64,000 bases of DNA, from positions 469,702,400-469,766,399 of the forward strand of contig NC_081406.1 in assembly GCF_030272615.1 (NCBI RefSeq), given 5' to 3'. This document shows, piece after piece, positions 58,301-64,000 of the stretch. The position numbers and the translations under genes were made by a program. The DNA is from Cryptomeria japonica (Eukaryota; Streptophyta; Pinopsida; Cupressales; Cupressaceae). The notes under the pieces are model-generated. The model was not told the origin of the DNA. It worked only from the letters and a program-made list of their open reading frames with translations, and ran no database searches. The stretch's first letter is position 1, and each line of letters opens with the position of its first letter.

Positions 58301-58742
58301 TGGTCATTTCAGTCTTGATGACTTTTCTTAGGGCTGACACTTCACCATTGTTTGAGAAATCGGTGACAACATGAATAGCTTCAGGCGTAATCTCATGTGT
58401 CCTCTTGAGATACATTTTGTCTCCATGCACTCTACTCAGGATGATGTAGATGTGATCTTTTGTGAATTATTCAAGAAAATAAACCGCATTGTGAAGTTTC
58501 TTCCTTTCCAGGATGCTGTATTCAGGTTTGATCTTTTTGTCATCCCCATAGAACAGACCTAGCTAGGAATGGATCACTAGAGATCCTAGGTCTTCCAATT
58601 TACAATCAATGTACCCTAAAATATCATCTTCCACTATGACTCCAGCGGGTATCTGGGATAGGGCATTGTATTTCATCTTTCGTTGGATAAAATCTGTTGA
58701 ATCAATAGGTGCACTAGGACTGGAGTGCGATGCAGAAACCAT
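55322..58742 (-). pseudogene. Element F ORF2: large protein of unknown function
   Basis: Starts MVSASHSSPSAPIDSTDF at 58742. Shared blocks: VIVEDDILGYIDCKLEDLG, IYIILSRVHGDKMYL, HEITPEAIHVVTDFSN, MTINTIKDDLVKYACIVIGY, FKFGQLLVGLFFYFQ and EPRKEKVEPMGYEV; the order and spacing agree with A and B. The middle has basic Lys-rich patches (RSPAKKKLKVSLAKVFERK) and KKTRQTRKKEK. Then comes a Lys/Glu/Gln repeat tract (7-residue unit), and a helical C-terminus (LNELRSELQKEQKDIRDAMD). Stops include TAG, TAA and several CAG-to-TAG-type changes; frameshifts near 57650 and 57330. The C-terminal limit is uncertain. Confidence 0.75.
56340..56700 (-). repeat. 21-bp tandem repeat coding Glu/Lys/Gln heptads
   Basis: On the minus strand the units read like GAGGAGAAGAAACAGGAAGA, giving EEEKKQE heptads within ORF2 of F. 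In at least four units the CAG is TAG. The plus strand shows long stop-free Phe/Leu/Ser-rich frames here that are only the complement of this repeat. Confidence 0.8.
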
Positions 58743-59184
58743 GATTGATAAACAAGAATTTCGATAAATACTATTAGAATTTCAAAATTTAGGGTTTGTC
58801 AATACATCGTATACTTCACCACTTCGAATGTTTGAATACCTCTTAGTGTTCTTCACTGATAGGTTTCAAGTACCTCATAATTCTTCTGCTAGATTTGAAT
58901 TCACTCTGAATCGCAAGTCGAATCACCTTTGGTCACTCTGCACTTGAAAATTTCTTCACTCGCAAATTGATAAGTGAAAATGACTTGAAAATCCCTTTTA
59001 AGAAAATTCTTCACCTACCATAATAAATGCTCCACCATTAGGTTATAAACCCTAATTTTGCCTTTTACCATTTTGGGTCTTCTGTCGATTGACAGGTAAC
59101 ACATACCGGTTAAGGTCTTTTACCGATGTAAACTGGGGGTTCGAAACATTTCACCGATTTGTTCCCCCTAAGATTTTCTGAATC
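58743..59184 (-). other. Element F inter-ORF spacer
   Basis: No coding support; same position and similar length as the spacers in A and B. Confidence 0.5.
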
Positions 59185-60143
59185 TTAGTTTGCTGGTTCA
59201 GAGACTTCCACACTAGGTGCAGAAACCGGTTCTTCCTGTGATACTTCTTCAGATTTCTTCTTCCATGTTGTCTTCATATCCTCTTGAATAGTTTCAACAT
59301 CAATCTTTCCTTTCGGAGTGACCGGTATATCATCTGATATGTTCTTTCTCATCCTGCAGATTCTAGTTGTGTGACCCGGTTTGTTGCAGTGATAGCATAC
59401 CATTCCAGGTGCTCTCCATGGTCCATTGTTCATGTTTCCATTCTTCCTTCTGCATGTTGCAATAGTGTGACCTCTACCATGATAGATCATATAGGTTGCT
59501 CTCCAACCAGTTGTCACTTCATAGCCACCACCACTTGACTGATGGTCATAGGCATTATACCGGTTTGGATTCCGGTTCGCAGAGGATTCAGGAAAAACTC
59601 CTTGACTTGTTTGAGGATATCTTCTAGTGTTGTGCACAACATACCTGCATTCAAATGCTCTATGCTCAAACTTTTTGCATGCATAACAGTTTCCATTGAA
59701 TCTATTGGATCTAGACTTATTGTTTAGAAAATAAGTAAAATTATTGTAAGCCTTATTTCTACACACATTAGCAGTATGTCCTTCCTTGAGACAATTAAAG
59801 AAAACAGGTTTAAACTTTTTCTTACCTTTATCCTTTGGTGCCAGTTTCTTCTTTGATGCTCCATCTTTTATTCCAGAGGTCTCACCTTCCTCATAACCAG
59901 AAAAACCAAGTCCAGTGTTATTCTTTACCGGTTTTGCTGATTCAAGCTTTTGTTCTAGCTTAACAGTACTCTTATTGAATTTGGAAAGTATTTCCTTTGA
60001 CTTAGTGAGTTCCTTGGAAATAGAAGCATTGGATTCCTTCAAGGTTGAATTATCAGAGATAGCCATGTTTAGTTCACCTTGTATTTCTTTTTTTTCCATT
60101 TTACTCTTTTGGAGACGAGGGGTAAGTGAACTGTGTAGATAGG
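59185..60143 (-). pseudogene. Element F ORF1: coiled coil remnant plus zinc knuckles (mostly open)
   Basis: Largest intact ORF1 of the family: 304 codons without a stop from MEKKEIQGELNMAISDNSTL. A heptad region (ISKELTKSKEILSKFNKS), then GLGFSGYEEGETSG (the GLG[FY] linker), a basic stretch, then knuckle-like motifs FFNCLKEGHTANVC (first Cys lost), CYACKKFEHRAFEC, a degenerate IYHGRGHTIATC and CYHCNKPGHTTRIC. The C-terminus is acidic (SEEVSQEEPVSAPSVEVSEP). The N-terminal coiled coil seen in A and B is mostly missing because the element is truncated here. Being open over 300 codons suggests it decayed later than A and B. Confidence 0.8.
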
Positions 60144-60533
60144 AATCTGGAAATCATCAAAGCAATAGCAAATTGGACTAGTTCAATCACGAAAACTAAA
60201 ATGCAATGATAACAATCCTAAAAAAATTCAATGAAAACATGAAAACAAGACATTCAATATGAAATCTAAGCAAACCAAATGTAGATGTCTCCTTCATGTG
60301 GCTCCATTGTCCTTCTTTCTCCTTCAAATTGCTTTGTTTTGTGGATATCACCTACAAGTGCATACGCATGAGATGAAAGCAAGATTGACAAGATAACATG
60401 ACAACATAAGGGTACTAGAAGCGTGATTGATTCGACCAGGGGCTTTGATTGAAGAAATTCATCCAATTTATAGACAAATTGGAGAAAAGACAAGATTAGC
60501 ATGAAGAGATTTGAAAGGAAATTTCAAATCAAG

Positions 60534-60670
60534 AATGACAAATTATGACAAATTGACACTTTCTATGCAAAATTGATTGATTGGCAAATTATGACAAAAT
60601 TGACAAAGTTGCTATGTCAAAATTGATTGATTGTCAATTATGACAAATTATGACAAATTTGCTATGTCAT
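60534..60670. repeat. AT-rich tandem repeat (ATGACAAATT / ATTGATTG units)
   Basis: Three loosely repeated segments of ATTATGACAAATT, TTGCTATGTC and AAATTGATTGATTG. Confidence 0.65.
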
Positions 60671-61104
60671 TCCCATGAAATTAGGAGAAAATTGAAAATT
60701 GGATGAATTAGAAATTAGGAATTAGGAAAATTAGAAAATGAGGAAATTAGGAATTAAGTGAATTAATTAACAATCTTTCATTTATTAATTTAATTCACAA
60801 AAGAGGGAGGAATTAGTTAGCCAATTAAATGAACATTTAATTGCGATGAGAAGACTTAGGATAAATAAACTATTTAACCTAGAGGGAGAAGTGACAAACA
60901 AGGTTAAATGAATAAATCATGAAACCCTAGAAGATGAATTAGAAATGCAAGGATGACAATTAGGTCTTGATGTAAGATAATTGATGTCGATTCGATTTGA
61001 TCATGATTCTAACTGACAAAGGACCAATGTTGATAAATGATTTGATTGATAAATGCACCAATTGATGAGGAACAATGACAAACTGATCCAAATTGACATG
61101 ATTG

Positions 61105-61315
61105 AGAAGGACGACGATCGATGTCAATTTGATCGCAAAATGACAAGATTGAAAATGACAACGATCGATGACAAATCGATCGCAAAACAACAAGATTGAA
61201 AATGACAACAATTGATGACAAATCGATCGCAAGATGACAAGATTGAAGACAATTTGATCGAAGGACAAGGATCGATGATGAATCGATCGCAAGATGACAA
61301 GATTGAAAAGAGGAC
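61105..61315. repeat. Tandem repeat, about 47-bp unit with ATCGAT cores
   Basis: Four to five units sharing GATCGATG, CAAATCGATCGCAA and GATGACAAGATTGAA. Each unit contains self-complementary ATCGAT or CGATCG words. Confidence 0.8.
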
Positions 61316-61503
61316 AAAACCCTAATTAGGATTGACAATGTCCAAAATATGCCAAATGAGCACGCACATTGATGTGCCAGGATAAGATCGACCAAAATCA
61401 TGACTGAAGATTGTTATCGACAAGACCATGCTTTTGAGTGCTTTTGAGTTGATTTGCAGGTGAAAAACCCAAGAAATAGGGTAATTCAGGGCTTTCTGGG
61501 CAC

Positions 61504-61667
61504 TTCTGCGCCTGTGTAGGAGAGTTTTGCACCTGTGTCAAGCAATCTGCACCTATGTCAAGGACTTTTGCGCCTATGTCAAAGGGATCTGCGCCTATGT
61601 TACTGCATTCTACGCCTGTGTTACTGCATTCTGCACCTGTGTGAGACATTCTGTGCCTGTGTAAGGC
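61504..61667. repeat. Tandem repeat, 20-22 bp unit (TCTGCGCCTGTGT)
   Basis: Eight units of TCTGCGCCTGTGTNNNNNNNN with spacing 19-22 bp; C/T variation at the CpG (GCGCC versus GCACC). Confidence 0.85.
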
Positions 61668-63548
61668 CAGAAACAGAGGTAAAAAGTAGTGTTTTTACTT
61701 GCAAATTGCTTTGTTTTGCATTCTATTTCTTCTTTTTGGTTTTTCTTTGGTACTGATTCTCTATGCAGCACCTTGGCATTACGCATGGAGAAGACAAAAA
61801 TGAAACTACTAACACATTTTATGCAGGTTCGCTAGTCAAAGACTAAACAAATTAAACTTCTGACTTGGTGATTTTGCAGGTTGCCTTATACTCCAACTAA
61901 ACTTTGTGTTTGTAATTCATAATTAGGCACCTAGTATGATTGCTAAGTAGGATGGAATGAACATTTGTTTGCTTTGATTGTTGAGTTTGACATTGGAGTA
62001 GGAGAGTATGCTCTCATCCTTCTTAGGGTGATCAGAAATCCAGATCTTTGATACCATTCTCATGGCTCAGATTGTTTGTTACCTTTAGAGGGCCTGCCTT
62101 CCCGACCATTTGCTTTCTTTTGCAAGCAAGTGACAATCGTGAGAAGGGAATGACCCAAAGTGAGCACAGCCAGAGTACCCTGGCATTCTAACTCACTATA
62201 AATAAATACCTGATGGGCGAAAGCTTTGAAGGAAGGGTTACGTGGGAATTGCAGTTACTTGGGAAGTGATGACCCTTGAACTCTTTCTCATATCAACATC
62301 TAAGTAGGACCTCATGGTCTAAATCATGCTTGCACGACTACATTTGTTTGGTATCTTGGTGGGTTTAATGTCTCAATCACGCTTGTGTGACACCAAGGAG
62401 TAACGCTTAACATAAATCCTTACTAAACACCTTGTATTTAGAGGCCAAAAATCCTTCTAGTTGCTTGAGAAGGACAAGTTTGGATACTTGGAAGAGATAC
62501 TAAGTTTGCCATGGGGAGATTTCCATGGGGACTGATGCTTGGCTGCCCTAAGAAGTGAGTGTCGTGGAGGGGAGCCCGTGGGGTCAAGCATCTATGTATT
62601 CTCCTTGAATCTCATAATGAGTCTACCTCTCAAGTACCTACTATCCTTGCCTACCATAAGAAATGTGTGAATGAGCATGATTGTCTTAAGTCTAAGTTAA
62701 AATATCTTGTCTTCTTTACTTGTCAAAAGTTGAGTTGTGTCTCATTTCAAAAACAACACAAATTGATTCAAAACAAGGTTAAACACAAGAGTATTTCATT
62801 CAACAAAGTTCAAAACACCTTCAAACATGGTTGTCAAACATTTTTCAAAATCTTGTCTCAACATTCATGTCACTTAGATTTAGGTTCATCCTAGGTTTGC
62901 ATTTTGCAAATTCATTGTCAATTACCAAGGTTAAGTTTCACCTAGGTCATACTCCTTTGCATATCAATAAGGGTCATCCATTTTGCATGTGTCCTCTTGC
63001 ATTAGAGTAATACCATTTCATAATTCAAACTTAGGTTGACATTGTCATACATTTGCATTTGCATACCCTAGGTTTCTTCATTAATCTTAGGTCATTATCA
63101 TATCATATTAAGGTCACTTGCATAGTAATTGTCCCATAGCATATAGTGTCAAAACTAGGTTTTGTCATACTTGAGTAATCCAAATCTTTGATAAACCCTA
63201 AGTCATTGTTAGGAGGTCTAGACCTTATCAAACCTTTTCTCTTTTTGTCATCAATGTCATTTGGTCAAACCTAGCTTAGTATCCAAGCATATAGGGGAGA
63301 CATTGTCATTTTGTCCTTTTTTCACTCGGTCCTTTTGTCCTTTGAGGTCTAGACATCATTTCAATTTCCTAAGGGTCTCTTTTTAGATTTGCATCCCTAA
63401 AGGTTTGTCAAAATCTCGAAAAGCAACAAAAAAACATAGGTTGCACTCTTGCCATAGATTGCATTTTCATCTATTTAGTTTGCATTTAGTTGCATATCAT
63501 ATATCATCCTTGAAAAATTCCAAAAAAATATTGCATTCGCATAGTGAC

Positions 63549-64000
63549 ATGCCTGTTGAGACAAGGTCAAAATCTAAGAAGATGGGCAAACCAACGTATC
63601 AACCCATTGACAACATATCAAGTTCACAATTTCAAACTAGTCAAATAGTACAGATTCAAGGTTCATCAAACACATCATTACCACCATATGGAATGGTTCA
63701 ACTTGGACCACCTCCATTATATGAACCAGTGTTTGTACCCATGAAACCAGGACATGGGAGTGTTCCACCAACACCAAGGGGAAATGCACCTTTTGATTGG
63801 AATCAACTGAACCTACAACATGATATTCAAACTCAAACATTATATGAGGAACAAACTCTTTCACAAGGATTTGGTTCAGATCAAGGCATTCAACAAGAAA
63901 CAAATCCAAATATTTTACCAAATTCTTCATCAGATTCTGATGCCTCTGATGATGTTGATATGTTCCTTCAAGATCCAAAGTTGACGAAAAAGATGGATAA
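63549..64000 (+). CDS. Gag-like N-terminus of a plus-strand retroelement, open at right edge
   Basis: ATG at 63549 opens a frame with no stop for 150 codons to the end of the window. It starts MPVETRSKSKKMGKPTYQPI, a basic N-terminus of the type found on plant gypsy gag, followed by Gln/Pro/Ser-rich sequence (LPPYGMVQLGPPPLYEPV) and SSDSDASDDVDMFLQDPKL. No capsid core is reached before the edge. A minus-strand frame over the same bases is a shadow. The assignment to gag is inference from composition and from the repeat-rich leader upstream. Confidence 0.55.
   Translation, partial: MPVETRSKSKKMGKPTYQPIDNISSSQFQTSQIVQIQGSSNTSLPPYGMVQLGPPPLYEPVFVPMKPGHGSVPPTPRGNAPFDWNQLNLQHDIQTQTLYEEQTLSQGFGSDQGIQQETNPNILPNSSSDSDASDDVDMFLQDPKLTKKMD

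Larger units (their letters stand above)
53988..60143 (-). mobile_element. Element F: third copy of the two-ORF, pol-less LTR retroelement (5' truncated)
   Basis: 3' LTR (53988-55144), polypurine tracts, ORF2 (55322-58742) and ORF1 (59185-60143) on the minus strand. No protease, integrase or RT motif. The primer site and 5' LTR that should follow ORF1 are absent; the sequence changes near 60110-60143 to AT-rich gypsy-like DNA. ORFs are homologous to those of A and B. Confidence 0.78.
60144..63548 (+). other. Repeat-rich gypsy-like LTR/leader DNA upstream of a gag start
   Basis: AT-rich with three tandem-repeat blocks (listed separately), no supported gene. It precedes a gag-like frame at 63549, so it is probably LTR plus leader of a plus-strand gypsy element (H), but I could not identify a primer site or LTR borders with confidence. 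62900-63500 is rich in CATTTGCAT-like words. Confidence 0.45.

Noticed and set aside
61398-61649. 83-codon minus-strand frame with TGAECSN-like heptads
   Set aside because: Produced by the 21-bp tandem repeat; both strands are open and no homologue is recognised.
63637-63978. 113-codon minus-strand frame at the right edge
   Set aside because: Antisense to the gag-like frame at 63549, which has the better start and runs through the window edge.
1-64000. tRNA, rRNA or other structural RNA genes
   Set aside because: I saw no cloverleaf-like or rRNA core sequence; the only tRNA-related matches are retroelement primer sites.

Overview
The window looks like a TE-saturated stretch of a large seed-plant nuclear genome. 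A gymnosperm is plausible from the wide spacing and old nested LTR elements, but no host gene confirms it. I found no intact host gene, no rRNA or tRNA gene, no CRISPR array and no bacterial-style operon. Nearly every supportable coding trace belongs to a retrotransposon, and almost all are broken by stop codons or frameshifts. Features are therefore mostly labelled pseudogene, LTR (repeat) or mobile element.

Layout, left to right. 1-5670: the 5' part of a minus-strand Ty3/gypsy element (Gy1: LTR, primer site, leader, gag, protease), running off the left edge. 5671-13223: element A (minus strand), with copia-type LTRs, a tRNA-iMet primer site and two ORFs but no pol; its 3' LTR is cut by Gy1. 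13224-13364: the end of another LTR (X). 13365-20863: element B (plus strand), a relative of A with the same two-ORF plan; its 3' LTR carries a 1.5-kb insertion. 21055-22249 and 23444-24994: two solo LTRs. 25000-30734: unassigned, partly GC-rich repetitive DNA. 30735-37652: a decayed copia element (G) whose gag is split by a solo LTR. 40660-41800: a 1.1-kb TA/TATG/CATA microsatellite. 41806-52355: a LINE whose endonuclease domain is split by an 8-kb minus-strand copia element (C), which itself contains a solo LTR. 52356-53987: two nested LTR pieces (D, E). 53988-60143: element F (minus strand), a third relative of A and B. 60144-64000: gypsy-like repeat-rich DNA ending in the start of a gag reading frame open at the right edge.

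The most interesting content is the A/B/F family. These three copies have diverged, yet share one architecture: copia-like LTRs, a TGGTATCAGAGC-type primer site (seen in A and B), ORF1 (coiled coil, a GLG[FY] linker, then four to five CCHC-type knuckles), a gap of about 0.35-0.55 kb, and ORF2 of roughly 1,000 codons. ORF2 has shared motifs (LSRVH..., ITKEAI/ITPEAI-like, EPR...GYE) and a charged, coiled tail. Multiple polypurine tracts precede the 3' LTR. No protease, integrase or reverse transcriptase is present in any of the three. The natural reading is a non-autonomous, two-protein LTR retroelement lineage mobilised by Sirevirus-like copia elements such as C and G, which share its primer-site and polypurine signatures. 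That functional link is inference.

Junctions with 5-bp target duplications and TG...CA ends allow insertion order to be read: Gy1 into A, A into X, X into B; C into the LINE; a solo LTR into C; D into the LINE, E into D, F into E; and a solo LTR into G.
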